The notes under the pieces are model-generated. The model was given only the letters and a program-made list of their open reading frames with translations. It ran no database searches and was not told the DNA's origin. Position numbers and translations under genes: made by a program. Below, one piece after another: positions 31,562-44,222 of a stretch of 64,000 nt of DNA; position 1 is the first letter of the stretch, and the number at the start of each line of letters is the position of its first letter. Source of the stretch: Heliocidaris erythrogramma (Eukaryota > Echinodermata > Echinoidea > Camarodonta > Echinometridae); assembly GCA_025617745.1 (NCBI GenBank), contig CM046853.1, forward strand, positions 31,671,313 through 31,735,312, in the 5' to 3' direction.

Positions 31562-32400
31562 AATAACCATGGTTTTACTGTCATAACCATGGTTTTACCA
31601 TCATAACCATGGAAAACCATGGTTTTACAATGGACCAATAACCATTTATGGTTTTGCCATCAAATCCATGGTAAAACCATGGATAAACCATGGTTTTACC
31701 ATGGTTATAAAACCATGGTTAAATTACCATGGATAAACCATGGTTTTACCATGGTTATGAGAGCCATGGTTTTACCATGGTTATAGAACCAGGGTTAAAC
31801 CATGGTTTCACCATGATTTTGGCTGTAAAAGCATGGTTATACCATAGTTTTGGTTGTAAATCCATTATTATACTATGGTTCTACCATGGATTGGATTGTA
31901 AAACCATAGTGATACCAGTGATTTTGATACCGTGGTTTTGAGTTTTGATTGTAAAAGCCATGGTTCTACCGTGGATTTGATTGTAAAACCATGGTTATAC
32001 AGCGGTTTTGCTTGTATAACCATGGTTATACCACGTTATTACCATGGTTAAAATAACCATCTATAAACCATGGTTAAAAGAAACCGTGGTTATAGCCGTT
32101 ATAGACCATGGTTAATCCACGGTTTTACCATGGTTAAAAAACCATGGTTAAACCATGGTTTCACCATGATTTTGGCTGTAAAAGCATGGTTATACCGTAG
32201 TTTTGGTTGTTAATCCATTATTATACCATGGTTCTACCGTGGATTTGATTGTAAAACCGTGGTGATACCGTGGTTTTGATTGATTATGGTGATACCGTGG
32301 TTTTGATGATTGTAAAACCCATGGTTATACCATGGTTCTACCGTTGGTTTGGTTGTATAACCATGGTTATACCGTGGATTTGATTGTAAAACCAATAGAA
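31562..32400. repeat. CCATGG palindromic satellite, block 1
   Basis: Dozens of imperfect units built from AACCATGGTT and AACCATGGTTTTACCATGG, with variants such as ACCGTGGTT and linkers TTTTGGCTGTAAAAGCATGG and GATTTGATTGTAAAACC. Each core is self-complementary (NcoI site), so single strands can fold in many registers. Confidence 0.9.
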
Positions 32401-32875
32401 ACCACTTAATTTGCATATTAAATACTGGGTGCTTGTGTATTCACGTTTTCATATTATTTATTAAAATTTGCAGTACATTTCTTCATTGTTGATGATTTAG
32501 AGTACACCAAAACGTTTATCAAATACAAAGATGGGTCAACAAACGATTACTAGAACAATTCATTCACTGGTATCAATTACAGGTAATTAAACAGTAATTA
32601 AGGAAACACTAACCAGGAACTAAAATATGTTCATTCAATACATATATATATGGACGATTCCCTCACATTTCAAAATATGCAAAGTCTTCAAAATTCCATT
32701 GCACTTTGGAAGTATTGCAGACATACCAACTTTGTTGCTATTGCCACTGGTAGTTACTAGTACAAGAGTTTCATATCTTGTAACATACCAAGGTCAAATA
32801 GTTAAACTGGTTATACTGGTTTTCACTGGTCTAAGTGATTGGACTTGTAGAAATTTCTTTCTGGGTTTACCGTCG
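32401..32875. other. AT-rich interruption of the CCATGG satellite
   Basis: No CCATGG cores and no gene. It is probably an insertion or spacer between the two satellite blocks. Confidence 0.5.
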
Positions 32876-33312
32876 TAACGATGGATAAACCATGGTTTTA
32901 CAATGGACCAATAACCATATAATTTATGGTTTTGCAATCAGAGCAAAAAAAAAGGTTTAAAAAGTTAAAAAACCATGGTTATAGAATCCACGGTTTTACC
33001 ATGGTTAAAAAACCATTGTTAAACCATGGTTTTACCATGGAATTGGCTGTAAAAGCATGGTTATACCGTAGTTTTGGTTGTAAATCCATGGTTTTGATTG
33101 TTATACCGTGGTTTTGGTTGTAAAAGCCATTGTTCTACCGTGGATTTGATTGTAAAACCATGGTTATACAGCGGTTTTGGTTGTAAAACCATGGTTTTAA
33201 ACCACGGTAAATCCATGTTAAAACCATGGTAAATCCATGGTATGTCCGTCCAATTTACCATGGTAAAACCATGGTTTTACCGTGGTTTTACCGTACCATG
33301 GAAACCATGGGT
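32876..33312. repeat. CCATGG palindromic satellite, block 2
   Basis: Same motif family as 31562-32400, including the shared linkers GGCTGTAAAAGCATGGTTAT and ATACAGCGGTTTTGGTTGTA, which suggests the blocks were once continuous. Confidence 0.85.
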
Positions 33313-33614
33313 TTTTTTTACAAGGGCGAGCTCAGGCAGAGCGTGCATGTTTGTGCGGCGACCAGTCTATCCGAGGTTTGCGCCCCGCGGGGCAACGGCA
33401 TGATCATGTAACGATCACGGTGCCCTCTCGCGGCATTAAAACGTCCACAATCTGCGGTTGAGTATCCCTTTAATATGCCTTTTTGTAAATTTCGAATGTT
33501 CTTTCTTAGGTGTAGTATATTTCTGTGGACATTATATACTTGTAATAGTAATTGTAGTTGCCCTGTAAATGGTAATCAGATGTACCACCGTATTATTGTT
33601 ATGTAAAGCTCATA

Positions 33615-33700
33615 GGAACTTCTTACGCGCTATATATATATATACATACACACATATTATATACATATATATATATATATGTATAAAAGAAGTTCTATTA
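33615..33700. repeat. (TA)n with short inverted flanks
   Basis: TATATA tracts enclosed by GAACTTCTTACGCGC and AAAAGAAGTTC; potential cruciform. Confidence 0.6.
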
Positions 33701-33799
33701 TTATTACTATTATCATTATTTTCTCAAATTGTAATTGAGATTCGTGTATTCCATATAGAGATTTGCAAATACATTTGTATTACGTCTGAAGAATAATCT

Positions 33800-35180
33800 A
33801 TGATGCACCACTACAGTAAAAATTATCATTACATCTTAAGATTTTTTTGGTATACATGTACTTGGAACCATATAGGCTAAAAAATGGAATCTGTCATGCG
33901 GAAAGGGGTCAGACTTCGCATTTATAAGAATTTCAGAGGGACCGGAATTTGGGATGGAGAACCTAATAGAGGAACTATGGATCCATGGAAGAGGGCAGAG
34001 CAATCGGGAAGGGGTGTCGACATGAATATCCTCATCACCATCATTCATACGTCCTAAGACTCGTTCTCACCCAGAACATTCGCCGAATGGACTCTTCTAT
34101 CTCCTTCAAAGCTTTAAAGTTAAAGTTGAGTTCTGGTCATGAGATTGAATTGTGAAAGAAACTGTCTTAAAGCAACTGCGAAAAGTTGATTACATAGCAC
34201 ATAAGAATTGGTGTATGCTGTAAGGTCTTGAAATCACCAAAATGAGAAGAAATTGACTCACTGTCCTGCTGAGAGTTACATGCACCGCACACAGAAATGT
34301 GTATATGGGACTACACACAAATGTTCGGCCGGAACATTTCAGTCGTTTCTCGTCATATTTTGAATGAGAGGGCATTTGAAGAGCAGTTCTTTTCAGAGGA
34401 CATTTCTACCATGATAACCTTTTGAACTAACATAAAAAGAATGAGATAGCTCAAATGATATTTTACCTTTCCCAGAACGCAAGCTTCCCTTTAAGCTAAA
34501 GTCCAACATTTCAAATGTGCACATTCCTAATGGAGGCTCATTATTAACGTTCTGCTATAGCCCACGTGTTCTTAGATTTATCTCTGATGTGCTAGCCACA
34601 ATCTGCGCCTGCAACACCGATATGCAGAAGTGGAGATTGATTGCAGGGGTAAGCAGAAGGAACAGACCCGTCCCATCCACTATGGGATCGTTTGCTATTA
34701 TGATGCTATTGAGACTTCATCCACTTCGGAAATGAATAACCTACACGCAAATAGCCAGTGGGCCTATATGTACATAGTTTAATCAAGTCATTAAATATGC
34801 TGGGAGAACAGAAAATGGAGGGCAGATGGTTTTCATGCAACAGTGTGATGATTTGATGTGACCTTATATTCTGTGAACTAAATTTACCTTGCAGACAATC
34901 TCTTCCAACTAAATTTTCTAGTAATGAAAATGTCAATCCAATTCAATTTGCCATAAATTCCACATTTCATTAAGGAAGAAAGATGTAATGACCTATCACT
35001 GGTAATTTGGCGGATATGATAAAAGAAAGTTTGAGCAAAATCCGATAAGAAATAAGAAAGTTTTGAAATCTTTGAAGTTGTGATCAATCAAACACAAATT
35101 GTCAACTCCGTGTCATACCTTGCAAGCTCCTCTCCCAGTGCCCTATATACTTCCAAATCAACAACAAAATTAAAGAAAAC
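33800..35180. other. No gene recognised
   Basis: Frames here are short and lack domains. A fragment resembling MITE M3 (TAATTTGGCGGATATG, then GATAAGAAATAAGAAAGTTT) lies at about 34960-35090. Confidence 0.45.
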
Positions 35181-35184
35181 ATTT

Positions 35185-35490
35185 AATCATATATACCTGC
35201 ACCCTACATAATTGTACACAATTATGCTTTTACACACATTTAATCATATATACCTGCACCCTACATAATTGTACACATGTTTTTACACACGACATTAAAG
35301 AAAACATTTAATCATATATACCTGCACCCTACATAATTGTACATAATTATGTTTTTACACACATTTAATCATATATACCTGCACCCTATAATAAATTGTA
35401 CATATGTTTTTACACACATTAAAGAAAACATTTAATCATATATACCTGCATCCTACATAATTGTACATATGTTTTTACACACAACATATA
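35185..35490 (+). repeat. Minisatellite, ~60-bp units
   Basis: Five to six copies of ATTTAATCATATATACCTGC followed by ACCCTACATAATTGTACA and TTTTTACACAC, alternating with AAAGAAAAC insets. Confidence 0.85.
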
Positions 35491-36120
35491 TTAAACAAAT
35501 CTATTACTTCTTCAACAACTATTTTGAAAAAAAAAAATTTATGAATCTTTCTGTACAGAGCAAATATAAGTTGTTGTTGTTGTTGTTTTAGGTTTAGCGG
35601 CGCTCTTCATTCAAATTTGAATATTTACGCCTGAAAAAAAAAATTGTTTTATGTATTCCACATGCAGTGCTGCATTCATTTTGCGCGATTTTGGGGAGAC
35701 TCTTGACAAGCTGTCAGCACAAATCGTTGCCCGTTTTTAATGTATTTTCTGGCCAGCCCGGTTCGGTGCATCGAACAGGCTTCTCAGCTGGCACGAAAAA
35801 CATGCGCAGCCTATATAGGCCCCTCCAATACCTGTCAGGATAGTGCGATGCCTGTCAGTGGGAACGTCTCCTTCCCGGAAAGAAATAACATGAAACAAAA
35901 TACTTACTAGTATACTGGTATATATGTACATATAATTCAGAATGATTACTTTTCAAAATAAAATTTTGGCAGACATTATGGGCCTTTGTCCTATGGTGCA
36001 GTTAGTAGGATATATTTCTTAGCCAATACGGTGCATACTTTTCACTCGACCTAACTATATAACATAATATATACATATATTTAAACATAATTTTCTTTTA
36101 ACTAATATATTATTATTTGT
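35491..36120. other. No gene recognised
   Basis: AT-rich with a TTG microsatellite at about 35571-35588. Nothing coding is supported. Confidence 0.5.
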
Positions 36121-37073
36121 ATGATCTTTAACACAAAGGTTTTCAAGTCCATAACAGATGAGAATGATTGTATTGCCCTTCAGAGGGATCTTGATAGGCT
36201 CAAATGCTGGTCTGACAAATGGCTGCTTAGATTCAACCCTAAGAAATGTAGTGTTCTCGCCATTGGTAACCCCAAGTCTGTCCCTGGCAAGTCCATAATA
36301 TGTGTACAATATGACCAGTGATAATTCACAAAGTGCCCTCAAGCAAGTGTCATCTGGGAGATATTTGGGAGTGGTGATTGATGATAAGCTAAATTTTGAA
36401 GGACATTTACTTACAATGATCAATAAGGCAAACAGACTAATGAATTTAATCAGACGAACCTTTGTTTATTTATTTTTCACTCTTGTACAAATCGCTTGTT
36501 CGTCCCCAAATAGAGTACGCTCGTGCTGTGTGGAGCCCCCACCTTAAGAAACATATACATGCTTTGGAAAATGTCCAAAGAAGAGCAACTAGATTAGTCC
36601 CAGAGTTAAAGGGGCTGCCTTATGCACAAAGATTGAGGAAGTTGAATATCCCTACCTCAGCTTACAGGAGGGCTCGAGGCGATATGATTGAAGCGTACAA
36701 GATTTTTAATAAATACGATTCTGATGTAACACCAAAACTTGAATTACAATCCAGAGATCAGACAAGAGGTCATAGTAAAAAATGGTTTATTCCTAGGACC
36801 AAAACTCAGAGATACAAAAATTATTCCTATGTACGAATACGTAAACCATGGAATAATCTTCACAACGACACCATTACTGCCCCATGTGTGCACAGTTTTG
36901 AAGTAGCTTTGGATAGGTGCTGGAAAAATGAGCCCATTAAGTACGATTATGAATCGCCTGCACCAGGAAACGATCCAGCCATCTTGAAAAGGAAAAAAGA
37001 ACTTGGAAGTGAATATAGAGGCGTATTGCCTGCGTTCAGTATCTTCCCTAGGTATCCTAGGTAATACCTAGAC
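36121..37073 (+). mobile_element. CR1-like LINE fragment, RT C-terminal region
   Basis: Three adjoining frames encode one protein with two frameshifts: 36121-36321 (LKCWSDKWLLRFNPKKCSVL), 36302-36470 (SGRYLGVVIDDKLNFEGHL) and 36462-37064 (SLLYKSLVRPQIEYARAVWS, NVQRRATRLVPELKGLPY, ARGDMIEAYKIFNKYDSD, CVHSFEVALDRCWKNEPIKY). The motif order is that of the end of RT and the C-terminal part of CR1-group elements. The RT catalytic motifs lie upstream and are missing, so it is a 5'-truncated insertion. Confidence 0.8.
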
Positions 37074-37074
37074 A

Positions 37075-37390
37075 TGGCCCATATTCTGAACTCCAGTTTA
37101 ACTTAAACCATGGTCTAAATCTGTGGTTTAACTATGTGTAGCCAAAATGTCAAAACTTTGTTTACACTGTATGTCCCTTATGTTTACTGGATTCTGGTCT
37201 CATGCTTTTAATGGTCAAGAAAACTATTGTACTTATCATTCCCACACAAGTTTTAAAAGTTTTGAGTACCAAAAATGCTGATAAATTGAATATCTACTGT
37301 TAGAGGTTTGTGTCACATTTGGCTGCCCATAGTTAAACCACACATTTAGACCATGGTTTAAGTTAAACCGGAGTTCAGAATACGGGCCAT
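37075..37390. mobile_element. MITE with ~65-bp TIRs (TGGCCCGTATTCTGAACT)
   Basis: TGGCCCATATTCTGAACTCC ... ACCATGGTCTAAATCTGTGG at the left is inverted at the right (ACACATTTAGACCATGG ... GAGTTCAGAATACGGGCCA). It sits about ten bases after the stop codon of the LINE fragment, so it inserted into its 3' UTR. Confidence 0.8.
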
Positions 37391-37926
37391 AGTGATCAGA
37401 GAGATTGGAGTTTTCTCCCTGGTAATATAGGAGGACCTCGCAAGATAGCCTACGTCACGGACGTTGCCTTATTTGGGTTTCATTGATTACAACTTCAAAA
37501 ATTCATAACTTTCTTTCTTATTTCTTATCGGATGTTGCTCATATATTTCTGCTTTTATTCAAATCAATTAAATAATCGGGTGGACTTCCCCTTTAAAACT
37601 CGATACATTGCTTTATTAATAGGATGATATTGGAGACAACCCGATACATATGATGCATTATTAGTAGGATATTCTAGAACGCGAAGCAGGCACATAACTG
37701 ACTACTTTACGGATCTATAAAAAAATAAACACTTCTCTGCTGGATGACAGAAAAGTTGCAGTAATTGAATTTCCTCCTTTGTGTTGCGAGTATTAGTGTA
37801 TTACGACAAAACGTACACGTAGTCTTATACAAAAAGGCACCATTCTACTTGTAATATGTCAGGATAGGTATTCTGTCATTATCATTTTCTTCTTGGTGTG
37901 GGATATTTACTGTCGGCGCCAGTATT

Positions 37927-38304
37927 AAGCCCACCGCACACTATATGATCGACTGCAATACGATTTTAGATATTAATCGCAATAGCATTAACATGGGCAT
38001 TTCAACAGTAAAATCTACCCGATTCAGATTCTGAAAAATGATTTAAACACTAAACATAGGATTTTGGTCAGCCTTATACCCGGAATAAGGGCCAAATCAG
38101 TTTCAAATCGTAGGCAATCTTAGGACTGCTTTGACATCACTCCAACTCGGAGCTGATTTGGCCTTTCCTTCGACTAGAAAGCTCGCAACAGGCGGTATTT
38201 TCAATTTAACTATCTACCGCATATGACCATTTCAAACCTTAATCAATAATATCAAATGCTATTTCCTTTTTCCCAAATCGGATCGCATAGTGTGCGGTGG
38301 GCTT
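37927..38304. mobile_element. MITE M4 (AAGCCCACCGCACACTAT ends)
   Basis: AAGCCCACCGCACACTATAT and CATAGTGTGCGGTGGGCTT are inverted ends. The interior GATTTTAGATATTAATCGCAATA resembles 49070-49110, where a partial copy lies. Confidence 0.8.
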
Positions 38305-38539
38305 TGAGTGCATGCAAGCTACTAAAAAGCAGACAGTGGATTATTCAAAATGATATTATAGACTATACCACAATAATTTATTTACAGAATAGGAGATGAG
38401 TTTCCAATTTAGCAGAGCATATGTTTTTACCGACCTCAGGCAGGGTCATTCTTTATATCAATATTCATAATCTGTTGGTTCGCGGGTTTCCCTTGAATTA
38501 TATTTACATCCGGGATTTTCAGGTACCGTGCAAATAGGG

Positions 38540-39020
38540 TAACGTGAAACTTGTAGCAATGTGATCTTTCTAATGCTATGGTCACAACTGAACGTGCGTG
38601 TCTGCAGCTGCGATCGGCTGTGGGCCAACTCCTGCGATACGTACGTACGTTTGTCATGGTCACAACCAGTCGTGCAGTTCTCTGCATCTCCTCTAGGGCG
38701 TCTTGCACCTTCCTCATTAACATACCCCTTTTACCTGCAAAAACTATTGAGGCGAACGTATACTGCCCCGTACAGGTACCGTGCAACCGATGTGCAACCG
38801 ACCCGCGACATGTCACGGTTCCGTATTGAGACGTGGGCTTCACGTGCGATCATCAAAACACGTAGCCACACATGCCATTCGCAGAGATTGTTGGACATGT
38901 CCAACAGCCTCCTTGCGTGTTTGGAAAAAAACGTGCAGACCCGTACGTGTGACGCAGTCATTGTCTGCGAGATCCGTCAAAGACCACACGCAAGGAGGTG
39001 CACGGCCAAATGTGACCACC
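38540..39020. other. GC-richer unassigned sequence
   Basis: Overlapping frames on both strands (38436-38843 minus, 38561-39034 plus, 38781-39191 plus) are open, but none shows a domain, codon periodicity I can judge, or splice context. Repeated CGTACG/ACGTGCG motifs and opposed segments (CACACGCAAGGAGG against CCTCCTTGCGTGTTTGG) suggest a foldback transposon remnant rather than a gene. Confidence 0.35.
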
Positions 39021-39284
39021 CTGCATGGGCATAAATTTGTGTATTCCTCGCATTTCTTCGTTAGACTTTATAAATACGACTTATCAATCTTATTTCTTTC
39101 TCTTTTTTCTCTCTATACATCTATACGCAAAACATTTCCCGTTTGGCTGTCCCCTTTTTTGAAGAGGCCTATGCATCAAATTCAGAAATAATTCAATCAT
39201 AAAAAGGCGTTACTTTGCATTAATTTTGCAACCTCTCTGAGCTGAAATTGTAGATTTACTGTAGTTTCTGCTGACGTATGCCTT

Positions 39285-40090
39285 GTTGCTCCTTCTGCAA
39301 ACACACCTCCTTTACATGTATGTTACTGTTCTTTTTTAGCCTGAAGTCTTTGCTCCCAAAGCTTGTCACTATCTACATGACCTTCTCTGTTCTTATTAGC
39401 CCAGTAATTCATCCTCTCCCGTTATATAATCCAAAATGTCCTTGCTTTGTTTTGTCTCTTTCCTTCTTAGCCCATCAGTTCAAGCTCCTCCTCGTCACTG
39501 TTTTCACCTGTTCTTTTCAGTCTATAAGTCCTTGCTCCTAGTCCTTCTTGTCGCAATCTTCTATTGTTCTTTTATACTCCAATTACACAAACGTGATCGA
39601 CACCAGACCGGCATTAGATTGAACACAAATGACGTTACGCCGAATGAGAAAGAATCGGTTGTTTGGGGTCGGTTTGGCCAAGGAGCTGTGATAACTCCTT
39701 GGTTTGGCGTTGTGACGAAGGTATACGTCCATAATCCTTTCTCTTCTGTCTTCAGCCATATAAATCATTGCTCCTTCTTTAATTCGTCACCTTGCCTTTC
39801 TGATGCCGAAGTATCTCAGTCTATTCACCTGTTCCTTTATTTAGCTCAATATATTTCGCTGTCTTCTCATGTTCATTTAATCCAATATTTCTTGTTCCTT
39901 TTGTCGAGATATTCTCCCTTTCTTTTAGCTTAGTGTTCCTCGCTATCTCATCATGTTCTTCTAGCAAAATGGTCCTTGCTCCTTTTCGTCACAGTCTCCA
40001 CCTTGCTCACTCTTCTTCACGTCTTCACCTCATCTTGACCCAATACAGTCCTCGCTCTTTCCTGTCAAAAATATGTTCTTTGAAGCCAAA
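39285..40090 (+). repeat. Degenerate pyrimidine-rich tandem repeat
   Basis: Recurrent loose unit of about 65-80 bp of the form GTTCTTTTAGCCCA...TCCTTGCTCCT..TCGTCAC..., interrupted at about 39580-39745 by a segment containing the CCAAGGAG..CTCCTTGG palindrome. The long open frames here follow from low stop density on this strand. Confidence 0.5.
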
Positions 40091-40310
40091 AGGCTTTCTT
40101 AAAACGTATTCGGTATACATTTAATTCCTCTATAATTGTTCAAAGCTCTCGTAAGATCACGGTTACTGTTCATTATCTTGTTATTTCATACATCCGTTGA
40201 CATATATTATAATAATTCATTATTGAGGAAGCAACTTCGCCGGTTTCTTGTTCGATCATGTAAGACCTGATCCAGTTTCACTCGGAGTGACGTCCAGTTG
40301 CGTGTAAGAC

Positions 40311-40373
40311 ATTAATCAGTTGTATTGTATTGTATTGTATTAAATACAATACAATACAATACAACTGATTAAT
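40311..40373. repeat. Perfect 63-nt palindrome with pentamer core
   Basis: 31-nt arms (ATTAATCAGTTGTATTGTAT then TGTATTGTATT) are exactly inverted around a single A at 40342. The core is four GTATT pentamers facing four AATAC pentamers. Confidence 0.95.
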
Positions 40374-41459
40374 TGATTACGACTAATAGTAACATACATA
40401 TCTTATACACAGGAATAATCATTTGGGATAGGAAACATTTAACATGTTGTGTACTTAACAAAACTGCTGCGTATAGATCTAAATACAAAAACACTCAGCT
40501 TATCTACGTTATGTTTTTTTTTTACTTTCCACTTTCTTAATCAAAAATCAGATTAAATCTGAATATAATTAAGTGATTTGGGTTAGTCTACTTGCCGCAC
40601 TACTATATATATATGTATATATACTTTAAATGAATTATCAATTTCACATATTTGCACATTTGAATTTTATGTTACCTCTTGCCGCCTTTTGCCGCAGTTG
40701 TAAATATGAATTTCCAAAGCAAGAAATATGACGACAGATTCATTTGATCCTCCAATACTGATCTCCAAAGTAACATACAGCCCAACACGTTTCTTTTCGT
40801 GTCAAGAAAGCTCCGCTTCTGGCAATCCCACCAAGAACAAGATGTTGAAACATAACAATATATATAGCTTAAAGAAAAAAAGGACAAGCGTGGCGTCTCA
40901 CATACCAAAGAAATCAGCTGAGCTCCTTTCTCAGGAAAAACAAAGAGTATAATTCCGATTGGCACCATCTATCAACGACAGGATGAGTGAATGTTGTCGG
41001 GGCCATTGAGCGCTTAAAAGTTCATTGCTGTTTTGTTTAGTTAATAAGTTAAACCGCGGCGGGGCGGGAGGAGATGAAAAGCTGCGAGCTAGCTAGCTAG
41101 ATTTGCATTCGTGCAAGTCGTAATGCAACAAGCTACGTTATGACGAAAACGTATGTGATGTATGTCATCGCTGCATCTCCTCCGCTCACACTGTATACAG
41201 TAATTACACATGATGAAATTTGACACCGAGGTACCAGGATAATTGACCATCTTTGGATACCAGCATATTAATCGCTCCGATGATCTAGCTCGTTGCTGTT
41301 GTGGGCTACTCTTAACTTTGCCAGATGCTTTGGTCAGAATATATTACAACACGTACGCCATGCTAATTTTCAGTATTTTTTCTAGATAAAAATATTCGAT
41401 ATAATATTATGACATCATTCATGTATTATGAACTCCTTTACACTTTTGGAAATTTGAAG

Positions 41460-41610
41460 ATAATAATAATAGCTACATTTATATTGCGCATATATGCATC
41501 CCAGGGGATGCCCAAGGCGCCTACAAAGTACTACTATTACCCTGGCTTTAGCCGAGCTGCCCTATATGTAAGGCGCTAAAAGCATTCAAAATGCTTTAAA
41601 AACTTTTCTC
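41460..41610 (+). repeat. SINE-like 3' segment
   Basis: GATAATAATAATAGCTACAT is followed by CCCAAGGCGCCTACAAAGTA and AAGGCGCTAAAAGC, reminiscent of SINE 3' domains with TAA-type tails (minus orientation). No intact pol III box is seen. Confidence 0.35.
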
Positions 41611-41850
41611 AATTGATTTGATTATTTTCAAAATTATCAAATCATCATGATATTATTTTCAATGTCCAAAATACATGGGAATCATCAGTAAGCTCAGTGA
41701 CGTAGCGTTATTTCCAACAATTGAGGGGACACTTTCAACATGATTGAGGGGGGGGGGGGCTGGGGCGGCACAGCGCACAGATCTTATTGAAATCACAAGT
41801 CATATCATCTTATATTCACGTTCCCTTTCCCTACTCCCTTTCTCCTCTCT

Positions 41851-41852
41851 GT

Positions 41853-41884
<32 letters not shown>

Positions 41885-41925
41885 CTGTCTCTGTCTGTAT
41901 CTCTCTCTCTCTCTCTCTCTCTCAC
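41851..41925 (+). repeat. (GT)n and (CT)n microsatellites
   Basis: A GT tract at 41858-41884 is followed by CT at 41898-41924. Confidence 0.9.
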
Positions 41926-42177
41926 CCAACCCCACTTTTAATCTTTTCACCATTCTTTTGGGGAGCCCCCTCCCCCGTCCCTGTGCCCCCAGTTGCTCCT
42001 ACACAAAACTTATACTTCTTACTGTTGAGCCTCACTACAAACCGCCCCCCCCCTCTCTCTTACGTAGACCTGTCGAAAGGTATACCCCCTCTCTCTCACG
42101 TAGGCCGGTCGAAAGATATGATTCTCACAATCGCTGTGAGGTTACGCATTGTATTAACTTCTGCTTTTGCTCCTTTG

Positions 42178-42262
42178 TCATCATCATCATCGTCATCATC
42201 ATCATCGTCATCATCATCATCATATCATCATCATCGTCGTCATCGTCGTCATAATCATCATC
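42178..42262 (+). repeat. (ATC)n microsatellite
   Basis: Imperfect CATCAT/CGTCAT repeats. The downstream 42263-43720 region shows no gene. Confidence 0.9.
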
Positions 42263-43720
42263 TATTTTCTATAGCAACATCGATGGTCTGATTATTACAC
42301 AATGTCTGTACCTCTACCTACTTTTTTCACCAACGATCTTTAATCTAAAAAAATCGGCAAAAATAACAATTGCGTTTGATTCTATAACTGACGGCAACAA
42401 AGATGAGATGTTGTTTTTCTCAAACACGTATATGTAGTGCTATTTTTACGATCACTGGCAAAGGAGAAACTTCGTATACAAATGCATTCGTCACCCATCT
42501 GAGATTCATTTTGAGTAGGCGCCATCAATCGTTTAGATCTATATAGCGCATGATTACGATTGATTAAGGCGTGTATGATTCTGCTTCACATCCATTACGA
42601 TACCCGTTTGTAGCATAGCTCTGGTAATCACCAGAATCACAACCTAGTTTATAAACAAAAAAAAAAACACACAAAACACAAAAAAGGGGGGGGGGGGGTT
42701 TGAATGTTTGAAAACTCCAAGAGTTCACGATTGCTGTATGGCGGTAGCGATAATATTTTTTCTTTCTTTCGTTTCAAAGTGGGATTGAGAATGTGGTCGA
42801 TTTGTAATAAAATATCTTATTAGAATATAATTATAGAAATATAATATGTGTGTGAAAGAGTGCTTTTACATATATGCAGTTGTGGGGTACAGAGAACAAA
42901 AGAGCACAATGATGGCCTTTATTCCGTCATGCTTTTATATAGTACATATAGTTGCAATGCATTCTTTTGCTCATCTCTGAAGCTTTTCCTTCCGTTTATT
43001 TCAAATGTTTGTTTATGGAAAGTCAAGGGCAACCCCCTAATATTTGTTTCTTCATAACTCTGAAATATAGGAATGGTTACAGACTGCCTTCTGAAAAAGC
43101 AACAGAAAAATAAATAAACAAAACAGTTGAGGAGTCTTCCTCTTTAACACTGACCATATTAATTTTCTTGTTAATACTAAGCAGTGTTAAACCATCGAGG
43201 TTCCATGTGAGTCAATACATTATAATCTAATGAAAAACCCACCACATTTAGCATTGAAATAATATTGCAAATCACACAAGAGCCCCTTGTAATCTTCAAA
43301 AAGTTTTATTTGTATGAAGTGATTTAACAAAAAAATATAATATAGATATTATTGACAATATCATTTTAGAAACTTTATAATTTCCTAGGATAATTAAATC
43401 ATATAACGGTATAAAATGATGTTATGTATAGTAACGAAAATCTACATAGATCAATTATATTTATACATATAAATGTATAATGATGTATATAATAACAATA
43501 ATAATCCACACATGCATATTATGCACTTACTGTAAAAAAAATATGAAAAACATGATTTGAAAAGTAATGACATCACATACAGCGCAGCATAAACCTGAAA
43601 TGCATTTTCATTGTCAGCTTGGACGCTGATGGCGATATGGTCTGTTTGGGGGTGCTTCGACATTTGCTCCGGCGACATTTACACTGGGCTTTATTTCGTC
43701 AAAGATAGTGGGGTGGCGAT

Positions 43721-43928
43721 AGACCGCTTCGGTAATTTATGCATACCTTTCAAGCAAAGGTTGTTCTTGACAACCTGAAAGCTTGCCAGACATAGCAACA
43801 AATAATGTATGCAAACTGGATTCCAAGCATTGAGGCTCATTTATAAAAAGCAGGTTCGTGGAATAGCTCGTCACTAGGTGCTCAGAGAATATAAGTGCAT
43901 AAATTTGTATGCATTACAGAAGCGGTCT
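43721..43928. mobile_element. MITE M2 (AGACCGCTTC ends), copy 2
   Basis: AGACCGCTTCGGTAATTTAT and GCATTACAGAAGCGGTCT are inverted ends. The interior is shared with 17481-17701 (GACAACCTGAAAGCTTGCCA). Confidence 0.8.
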
Positions 43929-44164
43929 ATTGGGTTTTAGCTTTTAGGTAACGTTTTAGCTTTTAGAGTTACGTTTAGTTATAGTTAAGGTCCAGTATTG
44001 TCGCAATCAGGCTTGAATAGGGGGTGGGGTCAGACGGGGAAGGGTTGACACACAGAATCACAGAGTCATATTCTTACACACACACGCACGCACACATTCA
44101 GCACATACACTCACAACCATCACTCTCTTGTTCTCTGTACCCCACAACTCAATATATGTAAACC

Positions 44165-44166
44165 CA

Positions 44167-44201
<35 letters not shown>

Positions 44202-44222
44202 GCATATACGCACACCCACACA
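44165..44222 (+). repeat. (CA)n microsatellite
   Basis: ACACAC tract within a wider CA-rich stretch (44075-44222). Confidence 0.9.

Larger units (their letters stand above)
31414..33473. mobile_element. TTAA-ended element carrying a CCATGG satellite
   Basis: TTAAAGGGATACGCCACC at the left and GGTTGAGTATCCCTTTAA at the right give TTAA plus an inverted AAAGGGATAC terminus. A second inverted pair, GAGCTCGCCCTTGTAAAAAA (31547) and TTTTTTTTACAAGGGCGAGCTC (33310), brackets the satellite. The right-hand sequence recurs alone at 13748-13895. TTAA ends suggest a piggyBac-like mechanism, but no transposase is present. Confidence 0.6.

Noticed and set aside
31729-33261. 60-75-aa ORFs rich in WFYHG
   Set aside because: Produced by the CCATGG satellite in both strands.
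35185-35490. CRISPR-like array
   Set aside because: Units are contiguous, AT-rich minisatellite copies without unique spacers, in a eukaryotic genome.
38436-39191. Overlapping long ORFs on both strands
   Set aside because: Openness on both strands at once reflects base composition; no domain or splice structure is seen.
39278-39933. 87- and 165-aa ORFs
   Set aside because: Pyrimidine-rich degenerate tandem repeat; low stop density explains the frames.
41744-42291. Cys/Val- and Ser-repeat ORFs
   Set aside because: Translations of GT, CT and ATC microsatellites.
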